Assembly (NCBI GenBank): GCA_030681645.1
Contig: JAUXRX010000049.1
Coordinates: forward strand, 62,001 to 126,000
Reading direction: 5' to 3'
Source: Archangium sp.
Lineage (GTDB): Bacteria; Myxococcota; Myxococcia; Myxococcales; Myxococcaceae
Length of the DNA: 64,000 bases
Under the pieces are notes generated by a model. The model saw nothing but the letters and a program-made list of their open reading frames with translations, did not search any database and was not told the DNA's origin. Positions 54,090-62,138 of the stretch are shown piece after piece; position 1 is the stretch's first letter, and each line of letters opens with the position of its first letter. The position numbers were made by a program, and so were the translations under genes.

Positions 54090-55877
54090 ATGCCGAACCG
54101 TGCCCCCGCTGCCGCTCCTGCGACTCCCGGCGCCCCCGCGCCAGCCCCCGACCCGATGGCTGACCCGAAGATCCGGGCGCAGGTCGAGGCCGGCCGGCAG
54201 GTCGCCTACCACCTGCTCAAGGGCCTCAAGGTCATCGCGATGTACCGCCACAACGAGGCGAAGTACGGCGAGTACCTCCAGAAGGCCTGGGCCGCGCTCG
54301 CCGACTACACCAGGGCGTACGGCTCGCTGAACCTGCGGGTGGAGATCACCAACTTCAGCATCCACAAGCAGGACCTGTTCACCGAAGACAACCCGATGCC
54401 GTACAAGTTCTTCAAGGACGGCATCCGGCAGATCATCTTTCGCGACGGCTTCTCGCTCGCAGAGATGACGTCGTTCACCATGATCGCGCTCTCCGACCCG
54501 GAGCGCGGCGCCGACGACATCAACGCCCAGCTCTGGCGCGCCCAGATGCCGAACTTCGAATACATCATGGTGGAGGGCTTCAAGGTCGACGAGCTGAGCG
54601 AAGAGGAGGTGCAGGTCGAGGTGGACAAGATCGTCGACTATCTCCAGCGGCGGCTGCGCACCAACTCCGACGACTACGTTCGCTTCGCGCGCCTCTCGGA
54701 ATCGGACCTCGAGATGCAGATGAACGACATCGACCAGATGCGCGGGGTGGTGATCACCGGCCTGACCGCCACGCCGGACCTCAAGGCCAAGCTGCAGCGA
54801 GAGGTGCACGAGGAAGAGAACCAGCGCCTCTTCCCCAAGCTGATCAGCGCCGTCTTCCAGGTGGTGGAGAACGGCGTCACCGACGCCAACCTGCTCAGCG
54901 ACATGTTCTCCCAGCTGCTCGACGCGATGCTGCTGCAGGAAGACTTCGCCATCATCAACCAGGTGGTGCTCAAGCTGCGGGCGATGGAGCAGCGGGTGGG
55001 CGTCGAGAGCTCGATCGGTGAGCTCTTGCGCGGCTTCATCTCGAAGATGGGCGAAGAACAGCGCCTCAACCGCATCGGCGAGATTCTCAAGTACGCCAAG
55101 CTGAAGAACCCGCCAGAGGTGGTGAAGTACCTCACCAACATCACTTCCGACGCCGTGCCCGCCCTGCTGGGGACGCTCGAGGTGATCGAGCTCGCCGAGA
55201 ACCGGACCCTGCTGTGCGACGTGCTGGTCGTCTTCGCCAGGCAGAACCCCGACGCCTTCGTCGACAAGCTCAAGAGCGCAGAGAAGCCGCAGATGCAGCG
55301 CGACATGATCTACGTGCTCGACCGCTCGAACCACCCCGACAAGTTGAAGTTCTTCGGCACCATCCTCAAGTCGAAGAACCTCGCGCTCAGGCTGGAAGTG
55401 ATGGCCATCATCGCCCGCGGCCGCACCGGCGAGGCCCGCAAGCTCATCGCGGCGATGCTGGAAGACGAGACCCTGCAGGTGCGCCTGCAGGCCGCGCGCG
55501 TGCTGCCCGAGTTCGATCGCGAGAAGGCCTACGTCGACCTGCTGCGCCTGGTGAAGGAGAAGGGCTTCGAGGAGAAGTCGCCCCAGGAAAAGGAAGGCCT
55601 CTACGTCGCCCTCGGGTCGACCGGCGTGCCCGGCGCGATCAACTTCTTCGCCCAGGTGCTGCAGCAGAAAAGCGGCCTGTTCAACAAGCAGAAGATGATC
55701 GCCGAGAAGACGCTCGCCGTGGCGGGCCTGGGCGGCGCCTGCACCATTCAGACGGCGAAGCTCCTGCAAGAAGCCGCTGAGGACAAGGCCCAGCCGCACG
55801 AGGTGACCATGGCCGCCAAGATGCACCTGGCCCGCGTGCGCAAGAGCCTGTTCGGCAACCAAGAGAAGGAGGGCTGA
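54090..55877 (+). CDS. HEAT-repeat protein
   Basis: A 595-residue soluble protein with a Pro/Ala-rich N-terminus (residues 2-22), a helical region (~30-260), and a C-terminal HEAT-like part (KLKFFGTILKSKNLALRLEV; TLQVRLQAARVLPEF). It has no enzymatic motif and probably serves as a scaffold. TAGACT lies 9 bases before the ATG and no ribosome site is seen. Only 3 bases separate its stop from the degenerate HD-GYP gene. Confidence 0.8.
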   Translation: MPNRAPAAAPATPGAPAPAPDPMADPKIRAQVEAGRQVAYHLLKGLKVIAMYRHNEAKYGEYLQKAWAALADYTRAYGSLNLRVEITNFSIHKQDLFTEDNPMPYKFFKDGIRQIIFRDGFSLAEMTSFTMIALSDPERGADDINAQLWRAQMPNFEYIMVEGFKVDELSEEEVQVEVDKIVDYLQRRLRTNSDDYVRFARLSESDLEMQMNDIDQMRGVVITGLTATPDLKAKLQREVHEEENQRLFPKLISAVFQVVENGVTDANLLSDMFSQLLDAMLLQEDFAIINQVVLKLRAMEQRVGVESSIGELLRGFISKMGEEQRLNRIGEILKYAKLKNPPEVVKYLTNITSDAVPALLGTLEVIELAENRTLLCDVLVVFARQNPDAFVDKLKSAEKPQMQRDMIYVLDRSNHPDKLKFFGTILKSKNLALRLEVMAIIARGRTGEARKLIAAMLEDETLQVRLQAARVLPEFDREKAYVDLLRLVKEKGFEEKSPQEKEGLYVALGSTGVPGAINFFAQVLQQKSGLFNKQKMIAEKTLAVAGLGGACTIQTAKLLQEAAEDKAQPHEVTMAAKMHLARVRKSLFGNQEKEG

Positions 55878-55880
55878 GCC

Positions 55881-57194
55881 ATGTCGGAGATCTCAGTCAC
55901 GAAGGTCGCAGAAGCCGACGACGCGTCACCAGACGTCTTCGCCCGCGAACACAACGAGAAGTTGCAGACCGCGGGCCGTCAGCTGATCTCCGCGCTCTAC
56001 ATGCTGGTGCGCTCGGTGAAGATGTACGACCCCGAAAACGCCGTCTTCGAGAAGCCGATCGCCCAGCTTCAGGAGACGATGAACCAGGTGATCCAGAAAG
56101 ACGGAAAGCTCGAGTTCATGGGGGTGAAGCAGTCGTTCTACTTGAACGGCATGCTGGTGAAGGTCGACATGAGCGCGCTCGAGAACGTGCGCACCCTGCT
56201 CGAAGAGCTCCGCTCGAAGGACGTCGGCGGCATCACCATGATGCGGTCAGTCACCATCCCCGAGCTGAAGAACTTCATCTGGATCTTCTCGAAGGAGCAG
56301 AGCGACACCGCCGACGAGGACGGCGTGCAGGGCAAGAAGCTGGTCTCGATGAAGCTGGCCAAGTGGTCCAAGCTCAAGGACAAGCTCGAGAACGACAAGG
56401 ACGAGAGCGAGGCCAAGCTCGACCGCAAGAAGTACGCGCTCACCTGCTACGGCCGGGCGGTCTTCTTCGTGAGAAAGTACTTCGAGTCGTTGCGCAAGGA
56501 GAAGCCCATTGCCACCAGCAAGGTGCTCCGCGTCATCCAGGACCTGGTCGACATCTCCATCGATCACCGCACCCACTTCCTCGGGCTCACCACCACCAAG
56601 TCCGACGGGGAGTACCTGGCGTACCACTCGGTCAACACCGCGCTGATCACCATCGTGTACGGCACCGAACTGGGCCTCACCAAGCCCCAGCTGTGCGACC
56701 TGGGCTACATCGCCCTGTTCCACGACGCCGGCATGGGCACGGTGCCCGACGAGCTGCTCAACAAGCGCGGGGCGCTGAGCCTGGAAGAGCGCAACACCAT
56801 CAACCGGGCGCCGCTGATCTCGATCCGCAACATCCTGCAGGAGCGGCAGATCAACCGCGCCACCCTGCTGCGCCTGGTGACGACCTTCGAGCACAAGGTC
56901 GACTACGGCACCGCGGTGCGCGACGGCCAGGGCAACATTCAGATGATCATCCCCAAGGCGAACCTGGGGCTCTACGCGAAGCTGATCTCGATCGCGGCCA
57001 CCTACGACGCGCTGACCTCGAAGCGCCCGTTCCGCGACGCGTACGGCCCGGAAGTGGCGCTGATGCTGATGTGGACCGAGATGCGCAACAAGTTCGATCC
57101 CGACCTGCTCAAGGTGTTCATGCGGGTGATGGCGATTCAGCCGATCAAGGTGCTCACCAAGCGCCAGCAGTCGGTCTCGATCGGCATGCTCTGA
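55881..57194 (+). CDS. Degenerate HD-GYP-type protein
   Basis: A 437-residue protein. Residues ~20-200 are helical with a coiled, Lys/Glu-rich linker; the C-terminal part (~230-420) resembles an HD-GYP phosphodiesterase domain. The first His (YHSVN, ~248) and the HD pair (FHDAGMGTVP, ~280-281) are present, but the usual HDIGK Lys is missing and HHExxDGxGYP reads FEHKVDYGTAV (~337), so cyclic-di-GMP hydrolysis is doubtful. It may be a sensor or scaffold. It is encoded with the HEAT and cyclic-nucleotide-binding proteins. Confidence 0.82.
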   Translation: MSEISVTKVAEADDASPDVFAREHNEKLQTAGRQLISALYMLVRSVKMYDPENAVFEKPIAQLQETMNQVIQKDGKLEFMGVKQSFYLNGMLVKVDMSALENVRTLLEELRSKDVGGITMMRSVTIPELKNFIWIFSKEQSDTADEDGVQGKKLVSMKLAKWSKLKDKLENDKDESEAKLDRKKYALTCYGRAVFFVRKYFESLRKEKPIATSKVLRVIQDLVDISIDHRTHFLGLTTTKSDGEYLAYHSVNTALITIVYGTELGLTKPQLCDLGYIALFHDAGMGTVPDELLNKRGALSLEERNTINRAPLISIRNILQERQINRATLLRLVTTFEHKVDYGTAVRDGQGNIQMIIPKANLGLYAKLISIAATYDALTSKRPFRDAYGPEVALMLMWTEMRNKFDPDLLKVFMRVMAIQPIKVLTKRQQSVSIGML

Positions 57195-57198
57195 CGGC

Positions 57199-58110
57199 TC
57201 ACCGCACGCAGCGCACCGGGTGCGGGTCGAGGGTGCCGTAAGCGAAGGTGTCGCCCTTGGCGAGGTTCAGGGTCCACGCGGAGTCCGCGACCCTTGGGTA
57301 GGGAGTCGCCGACCAGCAATAGCCTGGCTGCATGCCGGGGAAGGCGGCACCGTCGAGCGCCGGGTTGGCCGCGCGAATGTTCACCAGGCTGTGAAGCTCC
57401 TTCAGGGTGGGGATCCGCCATCCCGTCAGGCCTCCGAGGTCGAGCGCCTGGCAATAGGCCGCTGCGTCAGCCCAGGTGTAGTTGGTCATCAGCGCGGTCC
57501 GCTGCCAGGTCAGCATCGTCTTCGCGTCGCGCACGGTCTCGGCGCTGATGGTGTATCGGGTTCCGGGCCCAGCTGGCCCGGTGGGCGCCCGGCCCTGCAC
57601 GCAGCGCACGTTGTACGGGGTGTTGGCGGGCCAGGTCTGGGTGTTGCCTTGACTGAAGTGAACCACCCACGCGTAGCTCTCGAAGGCAGCGTTCCGCGAC
57701 GTCGACCAGAACTGGAACCCGGGCGTGCCGGGGAAGATGACCAGATCGATTGAGGGGCTGAAGCGTCCGTAGTCGGCGATCGACTCGAGCTCGATGACCG
57801 CGGGCAGTCGCCAGTCGGAAGAACCAGCCAGCGTCAGGTCCTCGCAGTACGCGACGGCGTCCGCCCACGAATAGGTCATCGCGGCGTGGTTTCGTTGCCA
57901 GGTCAGGCTCGTCACCGAGTCAGTCACGGTGTCGGGGGTGATGGCGTACGCGCTCGCGGGTGGCGAAGCAGCAGGGGCGGGCCACTGGCTCCACTCGAGA
58001 TCGGTCCCGTCGCCGACGCTGCCACCATCGGGGCCTGCGCCGCCGTCAGCGGTGTCGGGCATCGGGCAGCAAAGAAGAAACACAGCCGCCACACCCGGGA
58101 GGACGCGCAT
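57199..58110 (-). CDS. Lipoprotein with two DUF1566 (Lcl C-terminal) domains
   Basis: A 303-residue protein with a lipoprotein-like signal (VFLLCC) and two similar domains (residues ~60-175 and ~185-300). Each has LTWQR, a SWADA/TWADA segment, the DWRLP/GWRIPT motif and a WS-T segment, as in DUF1566 proteins. It is probably exposed at the surface. ATG 58110 was chosen because it starts the signal. It is convergent with the HD-GYP gene and 32 bases downstream of the pseudouridine synthase gene. Confidence 0.85.
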   Translation of the reverse strand: MRVLPGVAAVFLLCCPMPDTADGGAGPDGGSVGDGTDLEWSQWPAPAASPPASAYAITPDTVTDSVTSLTWQRNHAAMTYSWADAVAYCEDLTLAGSSDWRLPAVIELESIADYGRFSPSIDLVIFPGTPGFQFWSTSRNAAFESYAWVVHFSQGNTQTWPANTPYNVRCVQGRAPTGPAGPGTRYTISAETVRDAKTMLTWQRTALMTNYTWADAAAYCQALDLGGLTGWRIPTLKELHSLVNIRAANPALDGAAFPGMQPGYCWSATPYPRVADSAWTLNLAKGDTFAYGTLDPHPVRCVR

Positions 58111-58142
58111 CGACACGACGTAGTTCGTTTGCAGGCCGATTT

Positions 58143-59057
58143 CTAGCGGCCGGCCTTGAGTCGGGTCTCTGCAGCCTTGAAGTCCTTCGGGGGCGCAGCG
58201 GTGAAGCTGAGCGCCTTCCCCGTACGAGGGTGCTTGAACGCCAGCTTCCACGCATGCAGCGCCTGCCGGGCGATCAGGTCAGGCCGTTGCGCCTTCTTGT
58301 TGCCGTAGAGCGAGTCGCTGATCAGCGGAAACCCCGCCTCGGCGAAGTGCACGCGGATCTGGTGCGTGCGCCCCGTCTCGAGCCCCACCTCGACCAGCGC
58401 CGCCTGAGGAAACCGCTTGAGCACCTTGAAGTGCGTGATCGCCGACTTCCCCGTCTTCACCTTGCCGGTGAAGCGGGTGCGGTGCTTCGGGTGCCGGCCA
58501 TGGAGCGTGTCGAAGGTGCCCTGGTCAGGCGGCTGGCCCAGCACCAGCGCCAGGTACGTCTTCTCGACCTCGCGTGACTTGAAGGCCGCCTGGAGGGCCC
58601 GCAGGGACTGGTCGTGCTTGGCGATCACCAGCAGCCCCGAGGTGTCCTTGTCGAGGCGGTGTACCAGCCCGGGCCGCATCACCCCGCCCACGCCCTTGAG
58701 GTCCTTCACGTGGTGCAGCAGCGCATTGACCAGCGTGCCGCCGTGATGCCCTGCGCCGGGGTGCACGACCATGCCGGCGGCCTTGTCGAGCACCGCGATG
58801 TCGCGGTCCTGGAACACCACGGTCAGCGGCAGGTCTTCCGCCTGCGGCTCGGCTTCGGTGAGAGGGGGAATCTCCAGCTCGATCTGCTCGACGCCCTGGA
58901 GGCGGAGCGAGGCCTTCAGCGGCCTCCCTGAGATGCGAACGTGGCCTGCTTCGATCAGGGCCTGCACCCGCGCACGGCTCAGCTCGGGGCGGCTGCTGGC
59001 GAGGAACCGGTCGACGCGAAGGCCGCGGTCGTCCGGCGTCGCGAGGACGACGATCAC
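58143..59057 (-). CDS. rluD: RluD-family pseudouridine synthase
   Basis: A 304-residue enzyme that isomerises uridine to pseudouridine in rRNA. An N-terminal S4 RNA-binding domain (residues ~12-70, SRARVQALIEAGHVRISGRP) precedes the catalytic domain with HRLDKDTSGLLV (catalytic Asp) and ETGRTHQIRVH. RluD modifies 23S helix 69; related RluA/RluC substrates cannot be ruled out. The GTG start overlaps the stop of the 87-residue gene by four bases. Confidence 0.9.
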   Translation of the reverse strand: MIVVLATPDDRGLRVDRFLASSRPELSRARVQALIEAGHVRISGRPLKASLRLQGVEQIELEIPPLTEAEPQAEDLPLTVVFQDRDIAVLDKAAGMVVHPGAGHHGGTLVNALLHHVKDLKGVGGVMRPGLVHRLDKDTSGLLVIAKHDQSLRALQAAFKSREVEKTYLALVLGQPPDQGTFDTLHGRHPKHRTRFTGKVKTGKSAITHFKVLKRFPQAALVEVGLETGRTHQIRVHFAEAGFPLISDSLYGNKKAQRPDLIARQALHAWKLAFKHPRTGKALSFTAAPPKDFKAAETRLKAGR

Positions 59058-59317
59058 CAGATCTTCGACTTCACGTGCCCCTTGGGCTTGATGATCACGT
59101 CGACGATGGCGCGATCGAAGAAGTTGGTGCGCGTGAAGATCTCCTTGCTCACGCGGCTCTTGAAGAGCTCCCGGCCCTCTTCGATCTCGTCCTTCAAGGT
59201 CTCGAACAGGTTGTCCTGCTCGATACCGCGGACGATCTTCTGCTCGTTGTAGAGCGAGATGTCCGAGGCAATGGCACGGGCCAAACGCATCGCCTTCGTT
59301 CGTTCTTCTTCAGTCAT
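59054..59317 (-). CDS. Small hypothetical protein
   Basis: An 87-residue soluble, charged helical protein (EEERTKAMRLARAIASDISL; KDEIEEGRELFKSRVSKEIF). No motif is known to me. It has its own probable promoter (59326-59354) and is translated together with rluD via a GTGA overlap. A missing ribosome site suggests that it is translated from a leaderless or near-leaderless mRNA. Confidence 0.75.
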   Translation of the reverse strand: MTEEERTKAMRLARAIASDISLYNEQKIVRGIEQDNLFETLKDEIEEGRELFKSRVSKEIFTRTNFFDRAIVDVIIKPKGHVKSKIW

Positions 59318-59325
59318 CAGGTCAT

Positions 59326-59354
59326 TTCGTAGTGTCGCGAGGTGGGACGGTCAA
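59326..59354 (-). promoter_or_regulatory. Sigma-70-type promoter of the small gene-rluD operon
   Basis: On the minus strand TTGACC (59354-59349) and TACGAA (59331-59326) are separated by 17 bases, the ideal sigma-70 spacing. The start codon at 59317 lies 8 bases after the -10 box, so the transcript would have almost no leader. Confidence 0.55.
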
Positions 59355-60562
59355 CCTTTCGACCGGTGCGCTTCGACGAACGTCAGATAACTCCGCGAGA
59401 CTCTAAGCCCATCCAGGCCGAGTTCCCTGGCCAGGTTCATGAGAATGCCACGGAGGTACACCGCCGCGGGCAAAGCGTCGTACCGGTCGCCCTCGACGTT
59501 TTCGAGGTGCTTGACACCGATGCGGGTGCGGTCGGCGACCTGGACCAGCGAAAGCCCCTTCGCCAGGCGCACCTGCTTGAGCAGATCGCCGTTGATCTCC
59601 ACGCCCTCGGGGATCTCGTAGGGCCGGGGCCGCTGTTCCACCTTGAACTCGCGGCTGGGGGTGGCCCGCGCAGGCACGATCGCCACCTCCACGTCATCGG
59701 ACAGGGCGGCCACCGGCGGTTCCCCGGCTGGCACAGGCGCGGGCTTCTCCGGCTCGGGAGCCGGGGTTGCCGGAAGGGCCTCCGGCTCGGGCGCTGGCGG
59801 CGCTTCGACGGGCGGAGGGGCGGCCTCGACGGGCGTGGGGGGCGCTTCGACGGCAGCGGCCACCGCTGGCTCGGGAGCGGGGGCCGGCGCGGGAGGCGAC
59901 GGCGGGGGGGCGACGGGCCTGGCCCCCCAGGACGGCACCCCCGCAGGCACGTCGAGCGCCAGCTGCCGCGGCTCGAGGGGCGGCTCAGGGGGAAGTGGGG
60001 CAACGACGGGCGCAGGAGGCGCCACGACCGGCGCAGGAGGCGGCGCGACCGGTGGGGGCGGCGCGGGGCTCTTCACCGGCGCGGGAGCGGGGGCCACCGC
60101 GAGAATGCGCGCGGGCACGGGCACGACCAGCATCGGTGCGGGCGAGGCGACCGGCCTGGTGGGCGTGACCGCGTAGGTGTAGGCGCCGGGGGGCGCGGCG
60201 GGCTGGGCAGGCGCGCTCGGCGTGACCCAGGCGATCGACCCGCCCCACCCCGTTCCGGCGCTGGCCTGGCCCGACGGCGCCGGCTTCGGAGGCGCAGGCG
60301 GCTTGACCACCACTCTCGGCGGCAGCCCGATCTTCAAGTCGTACGCCTCGCGCCGCTGATCGTCGGTGAGCACCTCGAAGGCTTCCTGCAGGCGCACCCG
60401 CAACGCCGCGGCGCGGGCCGGATCGATCAGCCCGTACAGCGCGACCTGGTCGTCGCCGTAGAGCAGCGTGAGCCGTTCATGGGCCGCGCGAATCTCTGCC
60501 AGCGTCGCGCCGACGGAGATCTCGAGCACCTCGTAGTGCGTCTGGGCCTGAAACGACTTCAC
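59351..60562 (-). CDS. J-like/helix-turn-helix fusion with Pro/Ala linker
   Basis: A 403-residue protein. Residues ~5-75 resemble a DnaJ J-domain by helix pattern (HYEVLEISVGATLAEIRAAH and AFEVLTDDQRREAYDL), but the HPD triplet is absent (YGDD instead). A ~240-residue Pro/Ala/Val-rich linker follows. The C-terminal ~75 residues form a RodZ/Xre-like helix-turn-helix (LLKQVRLAKGLSLVQVADRT, IGVKHLENVEGDRYDALPA, YLRGILMNLARELGL). GTG 60562 overlaps the stop of the MinD-like gene (GTGA). The function is unknown; the pairing suggests spatial organisation or chromosome/pilus positioning. Confidence 0.8.
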   Translation of the reverse strand: MKSFQAQTHYEVLEISVGATLAEIRAAHERLTLLYGDDQVALYGLIDPARAAALRVRLQEAFEVLTDDQRREAYDLKIGLPPRVVVKPPAPPKPAPSGQASAGTGWGGSIAWVTPSAPAQPAAPPGAYTYAVTPTRPVASPAPMLVVPVPARILAVAPAPAPVKSPAPPPPVAPPPAPVVAPPAPVVAPLPPEPPLEPRQLALDVPAGVPSWGARPVAPPPSPPAPAPAPEPAVAAAVEAPPTPVEAAPPPVEAPPAPEPEALPATPAPEPEKPAPVPAGEPPVAALSDDVEVAIVPARATPSREFKVEQRPRPYEIPEGVEINGDLLKQVRLAKGLSLVQVADRTRIGVKHLENVEGDRYDALPAAVYLRGILMNLARELGLDGLRVSRSYLTFVEAHRSKG

Positions 60563-61530
60563 CGTTCCAATGCAATCAGGTTTTCCGCCACGCGCAACAC
60601 GCCACTGGCGGCCGCGCTGTCGGGGAAAGCGTCGAGGAGTGAGCGGCGCGCCCTCACGGCCTGCCAGACGGCGTCGTCGTGATTGACCGCGCCGAGGTAA
60701 CCGAGCTCGAGCCCGAAGAACTTCTTCCAGGCCGAGGCCACGGTGGGGCCGACGTCGAAGTCGGCGCGGGTGCGCGCCTGGTTGACGATCACCCAGGGGT
60801 GGAAGCCACCCAGCGCCTGCTCGAGCCGGGCCGCCTTCTCGGGATCGCGGGTGCGCAGCTCGGCCACCACGTCCCACGGGGTGCGGCCCAGTTGTCCGTC
60901 ACGTGGCGCGAGCGCCTGACCGACCAGGTGGGCGAAGTCGTCTTCGGGCGCGAGCGACTGCAGGCGGCGGAAGAAGGCGGCCTTGATGAAGCGGTACGCG
61001 TTCTCGATCGAGGTCGGCTCGGGCAGCATCACCACCACCCCGGTGTCTGCCACGAGGAAGAAGTCGAGCACGTTGAACGCGGTGCCGGCGCCGAGGTCGA
61101 GCAGCACGTAGTCGACGTCGAACATGCGCAGGTTGCGAATGAGCTTCGTCTTCTGGGAGTGGCGCGGGTTGGCGGCGTCGAGCCCGTCCATCGCGCCCGA
61201 CACCAGCGAGAGCCGCTCGAAGGGCGTGGGGATGAGCACGTCTTCGAGGTTCTGCACCCGGCGGTCGATGAAGTCTGAGAGCGTCACCTTCGGCTGGCCC
61301 ACCCCGAGGCAGGTGTGCAGGTTGGCGCCGCCCAGATCGAGATCGACCAGCACCACCTTCGCCCCACGCTTCGCCAGCGCGATCCCCAGGTTGGCCGAGA
61401 GCAGCGACTTGCCGATGCCGCCCTTCCCGCCCCCCACGGCGATCACGCGGCGCGCGCGGGTCTTCCGGCCGGGCGCTGGGGCCTTCGGGCGGGGCAGTTC
61501 GATGACTTCGGCTTCAGACGGGTTGGACAT
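60559..61530 (-). CDS. MinD/FlhG-like P-loop ATPase
   Basis: A 323-residue ATPase of the ParA/MinD family. Deviant Walker A GGGKGGIGKS (near residue 33-42), switch segments VDLDLGGANLHT and LLDLGAGTAFNV are present. Family members form membrane- or DNA-dependent gradients that place cell machinery such as divisome, flagella or pili. No membrane-targeting helix is evident at the C-terminus. GGAAG precedes the ATG. Only 3 bases separate it from the HNH gene, and it overlaps the J/HTH gene by four bases. Confidence 0.88.
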   Translation of the reverse strand: MSNPSEAEVIELPRPKAPAPGRKTRARRVIAVGGGKGGIGKSLLSANLGIALAKRGAKVVLVDLDLGGANLHTCLGVGQPKVTLSDFIDRRVQNLEDVLIPTPFERLSLVSGAMDGLDAANPRHSQKTKLIRNLRMFDVDYVLLDLGAGTAFNVLDFFLVADTGVVVMLPEPTSIENAYRFIKAAFFRRLQSLAPEDDFAHLVGQALAPRDGQLGRTPWDVVAELRTRDPEKAARLEQALGGFHPWVIVNQARTRADFDVGPTVASAWKKFFGLELGYLGAVNHDDAVWQAVRARRSLLDAFPDSAAASGVLRVAENLIALER

Positions 61531-61533
61531 GGA

Positions 61534-62136
61534 TCACTCTTCCTGCAGCTCCACGTTCCAATACGACGCATCGGTGAGGTTGAGAAACGGTAACCACGCC
61601 CGGTGGGCACCTTTCACGGGCGATCCGCGCAGGAGGGGGGTCCACCGGGGCCGAATGGGCTCGCGGAGGAGCTTGAGCCCCGCCTGCACCGGGGTCCGGC
61701 CGCCCTTCTGCAGGTTGCACTCGATGCACGAGCACACCACGTTCTCCCAGCAGGTCTTCCCGCCCTGGGACCGGGGCACCACGTGATCGAGGTTGAGATC
61801 GGCCCGCCGGCGCTTGCGGCCGCAGTACTGGCAGGTGTCCTCGTCGCGCGCGTAGATGTTGAGGCGGGAGAACCTGACCCTCACCTTGGGCAGCTTCTCG
61901 AAGGCGGTGAGCACGAGCACGCGGGGAATGCGAATGCGGCGGTTGATGGTGCGAATCGACTCTTCCTCTTCGAGCGCGGCCGAGAGCGCGGCCCAGTCGG
62001 AAAAGTCGTACAGGCGGTACTGCTCGTCGATGGCGCGCGCCACGCCCTGGTAGAGCAGCGAGAAGGCACGCTTGATGTTGGTGACGTGCACCGGTTGGTA
62101 GTGACGGTTGAGGACCAGCACAGCTGCGTTCACCAT
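61534..62136 (-). CDS. HNH endonuclease
   Basis: A 200-residue HNH protein. Zinc-ligand cysteines TCQYCGRK, the metal-binding LDHVVPRSQGG and CSCIECNLQKGGRTPVQ are complete (residues ~105-150). The N-terminal part includes VLVLNRHYQPVHVTNIKRAF, typical of this common bacterial HNH family that often stands near housekeeping genes; its role is unclear. AGAGGA precedes the ATG, which lies two bases after the selA stop. A second, cut HNH gene lies at the right edge. Confidence 0.88.
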   Translation of the reverse strand: MVNAAVLVLNRHYQPVHVTNIKRAFSLLYQGVARAIDEQYRLYDFSDWAALSAALEEEESIRTINRRIRIPRVLVLTAFEKLPKVRVRFSRLNIYARDEDTCQYCGRKRRRADLNLDHVVPRSQGGKTCWENVVCSCIECNLQKGGRTPVQAGLKLLREPIRPRWTPLLRGSPVKGAHRAWLPFLNLTDASYWNVELQEE

Positions 62137-62138
62137 CG

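Noticed and set aside
53595-55862. A 755-codon minus-strand frame opposite the cyclic nucleotide-binding and HEAT genes
   Set aside because: Overlaps two supported genes fully, with no start signal or domain.
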